Made by a program: the position numbers and the translations under genes
Notes under the pieces: model-generated
Databases searched by the model: none
Told to the model about the DNA's origin: nothing
What the model saw: the letters and a program-made list of their open reading frames with translations, nothing else
Source of the DNA: Streptomyces sp. S.PB5
GTDB taxonomy: Bacteria > Actinomycetota > Actinomycetes > Streptomycetales > Streptomycetaceae
Reading direction: 5' to 3'
DNA length: 64,000 nt
Assembly: GCF_030403745.1 (NCBI RefSeq)
Contig: NZ_JAQMWP010000004.1
Coordinates: 186,001-250,000, forward strand
Shown here: in pieces, positions 18,953 through 28,500 of the stretch
Layout of the letters: each line of letters begins with the position of its first letter
How positions within the stretch are numbered: the stretch's first letter is position 1

Positions 18953-20752
18953 CTACGCCGGGTACGACAGCCCGTACCCGATCGGGTACAGCACCTCGGC
19001 CGGCTCGTCCGCCCGCTGCACCGGCACCGGCAGTCTCCCGCGCGGCGCCGCCCGCCCCGCGATCACCCGGGCGGCCGCCCGCAGTTCGACGTCGGTCCAC
19101 GAGTAGGACGCCAAGTACGCCGGCACACCGGGCAGCTGGGCCACGTCGTAGGGATTGCGGACCGCGATCGCGACCACCGGCTTCCCGGTGGCGAGCAGCT
19201 GTTCGACGAGCTTCTTCTGGGTGCTGGTCGCCGAGACGTTGTACGTCCCGACGACCACCGCGTCCACGTCCCGCGCCGCCGCGACCGCCTTGGCGATGGT
19301 GGCGTCGGAGGGGGCCGTGCCGGTCGACAGGGCCGTCGCGGCGAACCCGAGCTCGCCGAGCGCGGCCGCGAGCACCCCGGTCGGCGGTCCCGTCGTACCG
19401 GACGGGGAGGCCGGATCGGCACCGGTGACGAGCAGCCTGCGCGGCGACAGGGGAAGCAGCTCGCCCTTGTTGACCAGCAGGGTCGTGGTCCGCTCGGCGA
19501 TCCGATCGGCCTTCGTGAGATGCGAGGGGATGCCGACGGTCCGGGTCACCCCCTCCTGACTGACGTACGGCGCCTCGAACAGCCCGAGCCTCGCCTTCAG
19601 CCGCAGCACCCGCAGGATCGACTCGTCGAGCCGCGTCTCGGTCAGCTCGCCGTCCTGCACGGCCTTCAGCACGGCGTTCCATGCGACGTCCAGGTGCGGC
19701 GGGTTGAGGAGCTGATCGACGCCCGCCTTCAGCGCGAGCACGGGCACGCGGTCGTCGCCGTACTTCGTGCGTACGCCCTCCATGCCGAGCGAGTCGGTCA
19801 CGACGACCCCGTCGTAGCCGAGCTCGCCGCGCAGTATGCCGTCCAGGATGGGCCGGGAGAGCGTGGCCGGGTCGCCGGAGTCGTCGAGGGCCGGGACCAT
19901 GATGTGCGCGGTCATGATCGAGTCGATGCCGGAGGCGATCGCGGCACGGAACGGCGGGGCGTCGAGCTGCTCCCACTGGGCGCGGGTGTGGGTGATGACC
20001 GGGAAGCCGTAGTGGCTGTCGACGGCGGTGTCGCCGTGCCCGGGGAAGTGCTTGGCGGTGGCGGCGACCTGCCGCCCGCGCTGGTACCCGGCGACCTCGG
20101 CGGCGACGAGCCCGGCCACCGCGTCCGGGTCGGCGCCGAAGGAGCGGACGCCGATGACCGGGTTGGCCGGGTTGACGTTGACGTCGGCGACGGGGGAGTA
20201 GTTCTGCCGGATGCCGAGGGCGCGCAGCTCCCGCCCGGCGATGCTGCCGAGGGTGAAGGCGTCCTTGTGCGACCGCCCGGCGCCGATCGCCATCGCCCCC
20301 GGGAAGAGGGTGGCGGGCTCGCCGACCCGGCAGACGATGCCGTGCTCCTGGTCGGTGGAGATGAGGACGGGCAGACCGCGCTCGCGGGACAGGGACGCCT
20401 TCTGGATCCCGTTCGACAGGTCGGCGATCTGGTGCGGATCGCGGGTGTTGTGCGCCCAGCTGAAGTAGATGATGCCGCCGACGTGGTAGCGGGCGATCAG
20501 CTCGGCGGCCGTACGGACGCCGATCTCCTTGAGGTTGGCATCGATGTCGGCCTGGTCGGGGTCGGTGGCGGAGTGGCCGTAGACCCGCATCACGAAGAGT
20601 TGGCCGACCTTCTCTTCCAGCGTCATACGGGAGATCAGGGAACGGAGCTTGCGGTCGTCGTGCTTCGTTTCGCCGGCCTGGGCGGTGCCGCTCGCGGTGA
20701 AGGCGGCGGCGACGCCTGCGCCGGCGGCGAGGACGGTACGTCTGGAGGGCAA
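18953..20752 (-). CDS. Tat-exported GH3 beta-N-acetylglucosaminidase (NagZ-like)
   Basis: 599 residues from TTG 20752, chosen because AAGGAG lies exactly six bases upstream and because it puts the twin-arginine signal SRRTVLAAGAGVAAAF at the N-terminus; the open frame to 20806 adds non-signal sequence. The GH3 catalytic domain carries the NagZ-type signature KHFPGHGDTAVDSH (about residue 235) whose His/Asp pair acts as acid/base, and the nucleophile Asp in VVTDSLGMEG (about 317). A second alpha/beta-sandwich domain completes the C-terminus. It releases N-acetylglucosamine from chitin- or murein-derived glycans outside the cell. Confidence 0.88.
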   Translation of the reverse strand: MPSRRTVLAAGAGVAAAFTASGTAQAGETKHDDRKLRSLISRMTLEEKVGQLFVMRVYGHSATDPDQADIDANLKEIGVRTAAELIARYHVGGIIYFSWAHNTRDPHQIADLSNGIQKASLSRERGLPVLISTDQEHGIVCRVGEPATLFPGAMAIGAGRSHKDAFTLGSIAGRELRALGIRQNYSPVADVNVNPANPVIGVRSFGADPDAVAGLVAAEVAGYQRGRQVAATAKHFPGHGDTAVDSHYGFPVITHTRAQWEQLDAPPFRAAIASGIDSIMTAHIMVPALDDSGDPATLSRPILDGILRGELGYDGVVVTDSLGMEGVRTKYGDDRVPVLALKAGVDQLLNPPHLDVAWNAVLKAVQDGELTETRLDESILRVLRLKARLGLFEAPYVSQEGVTRTVGIPSHLTKADRIAERTTTLLVNKGELLPLSPRRLLVTGADPASPSGTTGPPTGVLAAALGELGFAATALSTGTAPSDATIAKAVAAARDVDAVVVGTYNVSATSTQKKLVEQLLATGKPVVAIAVRNPYDVAQLPGVPAYLASYSWTDVELRAAARVIAGRAAPRGRLPVPVQRADEPAEVLYPIGYGLSYPA

Positions 20753-20784
20753 CGTGCGCTCCTTCCGGAGGTGATCCGCTGAAG

Positions 20785-20821
20785 GAAACTTCCGAGGAGT
20801 CACCAATATCCGGGAAGTTTC
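20785..20821. promoter_or_regulatory. Operator-like inverted repeat upstream of the GH3 gene
   Basis: GAAACTTCC (20785-20793) and GGAAGTTTC (20813-20821) form a perfect 9-bp inverted repeat separated by 19 bases, 33-69 bp upstream of the chosen GH3 start. The spacing places half-sites about 2.7 helical turns apart. A second, weaker GGAAGTT lies near 21090. A repressor of sugar hydrolases is plausible; I cannot name it. Confidence 0.45.
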
Positions 20822-20885
20822 TGCCAGTCAAGGGAGCGAACAGTAACCCGGAGGCGGGCCCGGGCCCGGGAAATGAAGAGGGAAG

Positions 20886-20944
20886 AAGAGGAAAAAGGAG
20901 GGGCCGCCATCGGCGCTGTTGGAGGGGGGCGCGCCGATGGCGGC
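20886..20944 (-). terminator. Rho-independent terminator after the LysR gene
   Basis: A perfect 14-bp stem (20931-20944 with 20903-20916) encloses a 14-base loop. Reading on the minus strand the hairpin is followed by a pyrimidine-rich tail including CCTTTTTCC. It lies about 170 bp past the LysR stop. The rest of the 20753-21110 gap holds a 29-base pure purine run (20875-20903) and GGGCCCGGGCCCGGG; I see no gene in it. Confidence 0.75.
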
Positions 20945-21110
20945 GTGCTGTCGGCCGCAGTGCGGCGGAGAGGGTAAGTCAGCGTTCGCAGCCAGCAGCG
21001 AGGCCGACACCGCACCGCGGTGACTCTCCGACAGCTTGCGCATTGGACGAGCGGGGGCCGGGCCGGGTTCCCGGGTTGGCCCCGAATCCCGGAAGTTGGT
21101 GAAGCGGGGA

Positions 21111-22028
21111 TCAACGGGACGGGTGAGCCGCCACCTTGGGCCAGTGCTGTTGCAGAGTGCGCACGGTCTCCGTGATCGACGGACGTCCCGTGGCGCCCGT
21201 GCGCCACAGCGCGTACAGCCGTCGTACGGGCGTCGGGTCGAGCTCGACCTCGACGACCCCGGCGGGCAGCGGGCCGCGGCCGAGACGGGGGATGAGGCAG
21301 ATGCCGAGTCCGGCGGCGACGAGGGCGACCAGGGTCGGGTTCTCGTCGGCCTGGTGGATGATGTCCGGCTCGTGGCCGGCGGCCCGCAGGGTGCGTACCA
21401 GCCAGTCGTGGCAGACCCGGCCGGGCGGCTGGCACACCCAGCGCTCCCCGCCGAGGTCCTCGCGCCGGACCCGCTCCCGGGCGCCGAAGGGATGCCCCTC
21501 GGGGACCAGCAGCGTGCACCGGTCCTCGCCGAGCGCGGCCTGCTCCACCCCGGGCGGCACCGGCAGCGGTGAGATGTCCCAGTCGTGCACGACGGCCAGG
21601 TCCAGCGCGCCCCGCGCCACCAGCCCGACCGACAGATGCGGGTCGATCTCACAGAGCCGTACGTCGAGGGCGGGGTGCCGGTGGGCGAGATCGGCCAGCA
21701 CGCCCGGCAGCAGCCCGCGCGCCGCCGACGCGAACGCCGCCACCGTCAGCCGTCCCGCCGGGGTGTGCCGCCGCTGCTCGATGCCGGTCTCGGCGCGCTC
21801 CACGATCGCGAGCAACTGCTCGGCGGTGTCGACGAGTTGCAGCGCCTCCGCGGTCAGCCGCACACCCCGCCCCGCCCGCTCCAGGAGCACGGTCCCGGTC
21901 TCCCGCTCCAGCTTGGCGATCTGCTGGGACACGGCGGAGGGTGTGTAGCCGAGGGCGACGGCGGCGGCGCCGACGGTGCCGTGCACGGAGACGGCGTGCA
22001 GGGCGCGGAGGCGTTGCAGATCGAGCAT
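21111..22028 (-). CDS. LysR family transcriptional regulator
   Basis: 305 residues. The N-terminal winged helix-turn-helix is clear (LRALHAVSVHGTVGAAA, then LGYTPSAVSQQIAKLERE), followed by a two-lobed effector domain with the usual GALDLAVVHDW hinge-type segment. ATG 22028 is preferred over ATG 22043 because AGGAG falls seven bases before it. The gene is divergent from an EamA exporter, the classic arrangement for a LysR activator of an amino-acid or metabolite exporter (inference). A T-N11-A box and five 13-bp repeats lie in the shared control region. Confidence 0.88.
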   Translation of the reverse strand: MLDLQRLRALHAVSVHGTVGAAAVALGYTPSAVSQQIAKLERETGTVLLERAGRGVRLTAEALQLVDTAEQLLAIVERAETGIEQRRHTPAGRLTVAAFASAARGLLPGVLADLAHRHPALDVRLCEIDPHLSVGLVARGALDLAVVHDWDISPLPVPPGVEQAALGEDRCTLLVPEGHPFGARERVRREDLGGERWVCQPPGRVCHDWLVRTLRAAGHEPDIIHQADENPTLVALVAAGLGICLIPRLGRGPLPAGVVEVELDPTPVRRLYALWRTGATGRPSITETVRTLQQHWPKVAAHPSR

Positions 22029-22051
22029 GCCCGGACTCCTCATGGCGAGCG

Positions 22052-22116
22052 GCGTATTGGCCAGGCGTATTGGCCAGGCGTATCGGCCAGGTGTATTGGC
22101 CAAGCGTGTTGACCAG
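22052..22116. repeat. Five tandem 13-bp repeats in a divergent promoter
   Basis: Contiguous copies start at 22052, 22065, 22078, 22091 and 22104; the consensus is GCGTATTGGCCAG and the first two are identical. The array begins 24 bp upstream of the LysR start and ends before the T-N11-A box. A 13-bp period is not a multiple of three, so it is not a coding repeat. It may be an array of protein-binding sites or slippage-generated DNA. Confidence 0.85.
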
Positions 22117-22136
22117 TGGGGCGCTGGACGCATTGA

Positions 22137-22149
22137 TAAGCGCTGCTTA
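22137..22149. promoter_or_regulatory. LysR-type box (T-N11-A)
   Basis: TAAGCGCTGCTTA is a perfect 5-3-5 inverted repeat with the T-N11-A form recognised by LysR proteins. It sits 61-73 bp upstream of the chosen EamA start and 109-121 bp upstream of the LysR start, a reasonable position for a LysR activator site. Confidence 0.5.
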
Positions 22150-22209
22150 ATCCCACCATGCAGCAATCATCGCTGGTGCTACATGGTCGAGGCGGGTGAT
22201 CCTCGACGC

Positions 22210-23124
22210 ATGCGCCCCGCACACATCGCCCTGGCCGTCCTCGTCACCGCCGTATGGGGCGTCAACTTCACCGTCATCGAGATCGGCCTCGACCACTTCC
22301 CGCCCCTGCTCTTCTCCGCCCTGCGCTTCCTCGCGGCGGCCCTGCCCGCGGTGTTCTTCGTGGGGCGGCCCAAGGTGGCGTGGAAGTGGATCGTGGCGGT
22401 GGGCCTGGTGCTGGGGGTCGCCAAGTTCGGTCTGCTGTTCATCGCGATGGACGCGGGGATGCCGGCCGGTCTGTCCTCGCTGGTGCTCCAGATCCAGGCG
22501 GTGTTCACGGCCGTGATCGCCTTCGCGGTCCTGGGGGAACGGCCCTCCGGCATCCGGGCGCTGGGCATGCTGGTGGCGCTGGCCGGGATCGGGGTCGCCG
22601 CCGTCGACGAGGGCACCTCGGGCCCCCTCGGCGCCTTCGCCCTGTGTGTCGCGGCGGCGGCCTGCTGGGGCGCCTCGAACGTCCTGACCCGCAAGGCGGC
22701 ACCTCCGGACGCCCTCAATTTCATGGTCTGGGTCAGCACGGTCCCGGTCCTCCCCCTCCTCGCCCTGTCCCTCCTGACGGAGGGCCCGACCCGGGACTAC
22801 GACGCCCTGCGCGCCCTCGACTGGCAGGGCGCCGGCACGGTCGTCTACGTCGCCTGGATCACGACCGTCTTCGGCTTCGGGGCATGGGGCTGGCTGCTCC
22901 GCCGCCACCCGGCGTCGACGGTGGCCCCCTTCTCCCTCCTCGTCCCGGTCTTCGGGATGTCGTCGGCGGCCCTGTTCCTCGGCGAGGGCGTGAGCGGGCT
23001 GCGCTGGTGCGCGGCGGCACTGCTGGTGGCCGGGGTGGCACTGGCGTCGGTGACGCCTCGGCGAACGGGGCGGGTCGATCCCGTGGGCGCGGTGACGGGG
23101 GAGCCGGTGCTGGACCGGGCGTGA
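22210..23124 (+). CDS. EamA/DMT family exporter
   Basis: 304 residues with ten predicted membrane helices arranged as two EamA repeats. The opening segment (LAVLVTAVWGVNFTVIEIG) and the repeated LGERPS / LGEGVS motifs at the end of each half are typical of the cysteine/O-acetylserine and amino-acid exporters of this family. ATG 22210 follows GGGTGAT; ATG 22183 would add nine residues. It exports a small metabolite under probable control of the divergent LysR. The last about 27 codons are part of a segment repeated twice more downstream (23430-23660), so the gene end has been copied. Confidence 0.85.
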   Translation: MRPAHIALAVLVTAVWGVNFTVIEIGLDHFPPLLFSALRFLAAALPAVFFVGRPKVAWKWIVAVGLVLGVAKFGLLFIAMDAGMPAGLSSLVLQIQAVFTAVIAFAVLGERPSGIRALGMLVALAGIGVAAVDEGTSGPLGAFALCVAAAACWGASNVLTRKAAPPDALNFMVWVSTVPVLPLLALSLLTEGPTRDYDALRALDWQGAGTVVYVAWITTVFGFGAWGWLLRRHPASTVAPFSLLVPVFGMSSAALFLGEGVSGLRWCAAALLVAGVALASVTPRRTGRVDPVGAVTGEPVLDRA

Positions 23125-23660
23125 GGGGATGGCTGTGGTCGGCGTTTCTGGTTCCCGGTCTGGTCACTGGCTGTGCCGTGTTTCCGGTGCGGGGGTGCGG
23201 GATGGGCGGCCGCGATCCGGTGCAGGGCCGCGACTCCCCGGGCTGCGACTCCCCGGGCGGTGGCCCCGGCCGGGTCCTCGGCGCCGGGGAACGGGTGGGC
23301 CACCGGGTCCGCGCGCAACGCCACCGCCGCCTCGGGGTCCTCCTTCGCGAACTCCGCGAGGGTACGGCCCTCCACCACACCGAAGTCGCATTCGCGCAGA
23401 TCGGGGGCGCGGTGCGGGCTGTGGTGCCGGCGTCGGTGACGCGTCGGCGAACGGGGCGGGTCGATCCCGTGGGCGCGGTGGCGGGGGGCCGGTGCTGGAC
23501 CGGGCGTGAGGGGTTGGCTGTGGTCGGCGTTTCTGGTTCCCGGTCTGTCACTGGCTGTGCCGTGTTTCCGGTGCGGGGGTGCGGGGTGTGGTGACGCCTC
23601 GGCGAACGGGGCGGGTCCATCCCGTGGACGTGGCGGCGGGCGAGCCGGTGCTCGGCCGAT
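23044..23660. repeat. Triplicated EamA 3' end
   Basis: A segment covering the last codons and stop of the EamA gene plus about 75 bp of flank (R1, 23044-23200) recurs almost unchanged at 23430-23586 (R2; a handful of substitutions and small indels). About 70 bp of it recurs a third time at 23590-23660 (R3) directly before aroA. R1 and R2 bracket a 216-bp block holding a dead gene fragment. The layout suggests unequal recombination or replication slippage between diverged gene ends. Confidence 0.85.
23201..23416 (-). pseudogene. Histidine phosphatase (phosphoglycerate mutase family) fragment
   Basis: The minus strand encodes LRECDFGVVEGRTLAEFAK, then EDPEAAVALRADPVAHPFPG and EDPAGATARGVAALHRIAAA-like sequence. 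This is the middle part of a histidine phosphatase (the LREcdfG.wEG and HPFPGgE blocks) without the RHG nucleophile motif or the C-terminal His block. It lacks both ends, has a short internal duplication (GVAARGVAA), and is enclosed by the R1 and R2 repeats. It is a remnant, not a working gene. Confidence 0.7.
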
Positions 23661-23669
23661 CATGAGGGC

Positions 23670-24917
23670 ATGCCCACGGTCGACATCCCCGGTTCCAAGT
23701 CCATCACCGCCCGCGCCCTGTTCCTGGCGGCGGCCGCCGACGGCGTCACCACGCTGGTGCGGCCCTTGCGCTCGGACGACACGGAGGGCTTCGCCGAGGG
23801 GCTGACCCGGCTCGGCTACCGCGTCGGCCGCACCCCGGACACCTGGCAGGTCGACGGCCGCCCCGAGGGCCCCGCCGTGCCGGAGGCCGACGTGTACTGC
23901 CGGGACGGCGCGACGACCGCCCGCTTCCTGCCGACGCTGGCCGCGGCCGGCCACGGCACCTACCGCTTCGACGCCTCGCCGCAGATGCGCCGCCGGCCGC
24001 TGCTGCCGCTCTCGCGCGCCCTGCGCGACCTGGGCGTGGACCTGCGGCACGAGGAGGCGGAGGGCCACCACCCGCTGACGGTACGGGCGGCCGGCGTCGA
24101 GGGCGGGGACGTGGTGCTGGACGCGGGCCAGTCGTCCCAGTACCTCACCGCGCTGCTGCTGCTCGGCCCGCTGACCCGAAAGGGGCTGCGGATCAAGGTC
24201 ACGGACCTGGTCTCGGTGCCGTACGTGGAGATCACCATCGCGATGATGCGGGCGTTCGGGGTGGAGGTGGGCCGGGAGGGGAACACCTTCGTGGTCCCGC
24301 CGGGCGGCTACCGCGCGACGATGTACGCCATCGAACCCGACGCCTCCACGGCCGGCTACTTCTTCGCCGCCGCGGCGGTCACCCCGGGCGCCGAGGTGAC
24401 GGTCCCGGGCCTCGGGACGGGCGCGCTCCAGGGCGACCTGGGCTTCGTGGACGTACTGCGGCGGATGGGCGCGGACGTGTCGGTGACGGCGAAGGGCACG
24501 ACCGTCCGGGGCACCGGCCGGCTCGACGGCCTGACCGTCAACATGCGGGACATCTCGGACACGATGCCGACACTGGCGGCGATCGCGCCCTTCGCCACGG
24601 GCCCGGTACGGATCGAGGACGTGGCGAACACCCGGGTCAAGGAGTGCGACCGGCTGGAGGCCGGTGCGGAGAACCTGCGGCGGCTCGGGGCACAGGTGGC
24701 GGTGGGCCCGGACTGGATCGAGATCCAGCCGGGGTTCGGCGGCCGTACGACGGGCGTGGAGATCACCTCGTACGGTGACCACCGCATGGTGATGTCCTTC
24801 GCGGTCACCGGGCTGCGGGTGCCCGGTATTTCGTTCGACGACCCCGGCTGTGTCCGGAAGACTTTCCCCGGTTTCCACGAGGCGTTCGCGGCACTGCGAA
24901 AGGACATCGGGCAGTGA
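23670..24917 (+). CDS. aroA: EPSP synthase paralogue (AroA-like)
   Basis: 415 residues. Transfers enolpyruvyl from PEP to shikimate 3-phosphate or a related acceptor. Canonical residues are visible: [11 protein letters not shown] (Lys, Ser, Arg), [26 protein letters not shown] and [10 protein letters not shown]. The loop that is usually GNAGTxxR is [10 protein letters not shown], so the position equivalent to E. coli Gly96 is Ala. The protein starts directly at the first substrate motif. It is not next to other shikimate genes but is translationally coupled (GTGA) to an acetyltransferase, suggesting a second copy with a special role. ATG 23670; GAGGG lies close upstream. Confidence 0.8.
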   Translation: MPTVDIPGSKSITARALFLAAAADGVTTLVRPLRSDDTEGFAEGLTRLGYRVGRTPDTWQVDGRPEGPAVPEADVYCRDGATTARFLPTLAAAGHGTYRFDASPQMRRRPLLPLSRALRDLGVDLRHEEAEGHHPLTVRAAGVEGGDVVLDAGQSSQYLTALLLLGPLTRKGLRIKVTDLVSVPYVEITIAMMRAFGVEVGREGNTFVVPPGGYRATMYAIEPDASTAGYFFAAAAVTPGAEVTVPGLGTGALQGDLGFVDVLRRMGADVSVTAKGTTVRGTGRLDGLTVNMRDISDTMPTLAAIAPFATGPVRIEDVANTRVKECDRLEAGAENLRRLGAQVAVGPDWIEIQPGFGGRTTGVEITSYGDHRMVMSFAVTGLRVPGISFDDPGCVRKTFPGFHEAFAALRKDIGQ

Positions 24918-25597
24918 GCTTCAAGCTGGAAGGGCCGCTTCTGGAGGGTGAGTTGGTGCGCCTGGAGCCACTGGAGCACCGGCACGCGGCCGGACTCGCG
25001 GCGGCGGCCGAGGAGAACCGGGACACCTACGGTTTCACCTGGGTGCCGCGGGCCGACGAGGTCCCCGGGTACATCGACGCACAGCTCGGCCGGGCGGCGG
25101 ACGGCAAGCTCGCACCGTACACGCAGATCCATACGGCCACCGGGCGCGTGGTCGGCACCACCTCCTTCTGGGAGCCGCGCAGTTGGCTGTCGGAGGACCG
25201 GCTCGACGCCATCGAGATCGGCTTCACCTGGCTGGCCCGGTCCGCGCAGGGCACGGGCGTGAACGCCGAGTCCAAGCTGCTGCTGCTCCGGCACGCCTTC
25301 GAGCGGTGGGCCGTGTCCCGCGTGGACCTGAAGACCGACGCCCGCAACGCCCGTTCCCGCGCGGCGATCGAGAGCCTCGGGGCGCGGTTCGAGGGCGTGC
25401 TGCGCAACTGGTCGCGGTCCTGGGCGCCGGGCGAGGACGGCCGGCTGCGTGACACGGCGATCTTCTCGATCACGGCGGCGGAGTGGCCGCAGGCCCGGAC
25501 CCGGCTGGAGCAGCGGATGGCGAGGTTCGCGGCCCGGGACCGGCCGGTGGCGTGTCCGGAGCACGGGCTCGGACACGCCACCGGGTCCTTGGGCTAG
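24914..25597 (+). CDS. GNAT family N-acetyltransferase (RimJ/RimL-like)
   Basis: 227 residues from GTG 24914, overlapping the aroA-like stop by four bases, so translation is coupled. The fold signature of the RimJ/RimL branch is present: [18 protein letters not shown] (strand 4 and the acetyl-CoA loop region) and [19 protein letters not shown] with the Asn of the C-terminal motif. It transfers acetyl from acetyl-CoA to an amino group of a small molecule or protein N-terminus. The coupling hints that it modifies something made with or near the AroA paralogue; that is inference. Its TAG stop shares the palindrome CTAG with the stop of the opposing S8 gene. Confidence 0.82.
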   Translation: MSFKLEGPLLEGELVRLEPLEHRHAAGLAAAAEENRDTYGFTWVPRADEVPGYIDAQLGRAADGKLAPYTQIHTATGRVVGTTSFWEPRSWLSEDRLDAIEIGFTWLARSAQGTGVNAESKLLLLRHAFERWAVSRVDLKTDARNARSRAAIESLGARFEGVLRNWSRSWAPGEDGRLRDTAIFSITAAEWPQARTRLEQRMARFAARDRPVACPEHGLGHATGSLG

Positions 25598-28500
25598 CGG
25601 ACCGTGAGGTAGGCCCGTTCGATGGTCTGGACGGCCGTGTTGCCGGCGCGGTCGGTCAGTTCGGCCCGCAGGGAGACGGTGCCGGGGGCGGACGGGTGGT
25701 GGAGGGACAGGCGCTTGCCGGCCACGGCCCCGACCGGCGTCCAGGTCCGGCCCTCGTCGTACGACACCTTGAACCTCAGCTTTTTGACGCCTGCCCCGGC
25801 GGCCGCGCCCTCGACGGTGAACGGCACGTCGAACCGGGCGCCCGCCTTGGCGGTGCTGGCCGGGGAGAGGTCGGGGGAGAAGCGGACGACGGACAGCGGC
25901 AGCCGGGTCCAGGTGCCGGCGGCGGTCTGCGCCGAGCGGAACGTCCAGCGGGTCCGGACCCGGGTGCTGACCGGGTACATCGCGGGGTCCCGGGTGGCGT
26001 CGAGGCTCAGTTCGTAGCGGCGGGCCTCGGCGGGAACGGCGTACGTCGCCCGGTAGAGCGGGTCGCCGTCGGTGGGGATCTCCTCGCCGTCGGCGCGCAG
26101 CGCGGCCTTCAGCTCGTAGGCGCTGGTGCCGAGGTCGCCCTCGCCGTCGCCGAACAGGGGGAGGACCGCCTTGATCGTGTTGCCGTGCCGCGCGAGGCCG
26201 GGGCGCAGGTCCACCGGTTCGCCCTCGACCGGGGGCAGGGACGGACCGAAGACACCGACGTTGATCTTCTTGGTGTAGCTCCGGCCGGCCTCGTACGTGC
26301 GGAACTGTCCGAGCAGCGAGGACAGCGACGTCCACTGTTCCGCGGAGTAGCCCCACTTCACGCCGTTGCCGAGGACGTACTCGGTGGTCCGCAGCGGCAG
26401 TTCACGCCAGACGGGGGTGCTGAAGTCGGCGCCGACCCGGTCGTCGGGGGAGAGGGGCATCGCGTAGAGCAGGCCGGTGTCCGGGGTGGTGGGTGTGCCG
26501 AAGGTGAGGTCGACCTTGGCGAGGTCCTCGCGCCGGACGTCGGCGGTGAAGGCGCCGAGCGCGCCCGTACGGTTCCACGCCAAGCGGTAGTTGACGGCGC
26601 GTCCGTCGGCCTCCGCGCTCCTCCAGAAGCCGCTGTACTGGGCGTACGCCGCGTCCTTCGGCGCCTCGGGGCCGACGTGCGCGACCTTGAAGCTCTGGAA
26701 GTCGGGGAAGTTGTAGACCGCCCAGGCGTCGAGGGCCCTGCCGTCGCTGCGGGTGTAGCCGGGGACGAGCTGGGCGTGGTCGTTGCGCGCCGCGGCGTCG
26801 GGCACGGTGACCTTCACCGACTCGGCCTCGCGGGCGTCCATCACGATGGTGGTGTCCTTGTCCAGCTCCACGGAGGGAGCGAGGAAGTACGATCCGCCGG
26901 CCGGCTCGCCGTCGCCGCCGAGGATGCCGGTGAGCGCGTAACTGCCCTTGGGCAGCCGGACGGTGAGCTCGCCGTCGTCGCCGGCGAGGTCCGCGGAGTA
27001 GTCGCGGTCGCGGCCGTCGATCCTCGTCCAGCCGTTGACGGACGGCTTGCCCTCGTCGTCGAGCTGCTTGATGGTCAGGTCGTACGACTCGGCCTCGCGC
27101 TCCACACCGAACGCGGTACGCACCGACACCTTGCCGTCGGCCGAGGCCGCGGTCACCGAACCGCCCCAGGAGCCGACGGCCTCCCCGCCGACGCGGGTGT
27201 CGGCGGTCACCGTGACGCTCGCCGTACCGCCTGCGGGCACCGTCACCTGCCGCGCCGAGATGTCGAACATGCCCTCGGGAGCGGGCTTGCCGTCCACCCC
27301 GAGCGCCTCGACGGACAGGTCCAGGACGGCCTGTTCGGTGCCGAGGTTGCGGTACGTGATCTCCTTGGCGACCGGCTGGTCGTCGCCGTGCGGCCAGGCG
27401 GGGCGGCCGAAGCTGACCGGGCCGTTCTCGGCCACGACGGTCTGCGTGATCGCCCGGGCCACATCGGTACGACCGGTGCCCTGCTGGTAGGCGCTGTACG
27501 GGCCGGGCTTCGCGGAGCCGGTCAGCGCCGCCTTGATCCGCTCACCGCTCCAGTCCGGGTGCTGCTGCGCCAACAGGGCGGCGGCGCCCGCGACATGCGG
27601 GGTGGCCATCGAGGTACCGCTGAGTTCCGCGTAACCGGCCGTCCCCGCCGGGAACCACTCCTCCATGTTGCTCGCGGTGGAGGCGGCGGCCACGATGTCG
27701 ACGCCCGGCGCGGTCAGGTCCGGCTTGAGGCCGCCGTCGCCGACGCGCGGGCCGCGGCTGGAGAAGTCGGCGAGCTTGTCGTCCTTGTCCACCGCCCCGA
27801 CCGTCAGCGCGGCGTCGGCGCTGCCCGGCGAGCCGACGGTGCTCTCGCCGGCCCCGCCCTCGTTGCCCGCGGCGATGACGAACAGGGTGTCCGAGGTGGC
27901 GGAGAGCCGGTTGACCGTCTCCTCCAGCGGGTCGACGCCCATGGTGTCGGTGCCGCCCATGCTCATGTTGACGACATCGGCGCCCTCGGCGACCGCCCAC
28001 TCCATGCCCGCGATGATGTCGGAGTCCCAGCCCCCGCCACCGTCGTCCAGCACCTTGCCGGCCAGAATGCGTGCCCCCGGCGCGGCGCCCTTGTACTTCC
28101 CGCCCGACTTGGCGCCCGTACCGGCGATGGTGGCCGCCACATGGGTGCCGTGGCCGTTGCGGTCCACACTGTCCGCCGCGTCGGAGAAGTTCCGCTCGGC
28201 GATCTCCTGGCCCGCGAGGTCGGGGTGGGTCTGGTCGACACCGGTGTCCAGCACGGCGACCTTGACGCCCGTGCCGTCGAACCCGGCCTCCCATGCCGCC
28301 GGTGCGCCGATCTGCGGCACGCTCCTGTCCAGGTCGGCCTTGCGCTTGCCGTCCAGCCAGACCTTCTCGATCTTCTTCGCCGCCGGGGACCCGGCCAGCC
28401 GGGCGGTGCCCTCGCCGCCGTCGGCACCGTCGGTGAAGGTGTCCCAGAACGCGGTACCCCCGCGCTTGTCGGCCCGCAGCGCCACGCCGTTGACCGTGTC

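Noticed and set aside
23201..23416. Working histidine phosphatase gene
   Set aside because: Only a middle fragment is present, without the nucleophile His motif or the end of the domain.
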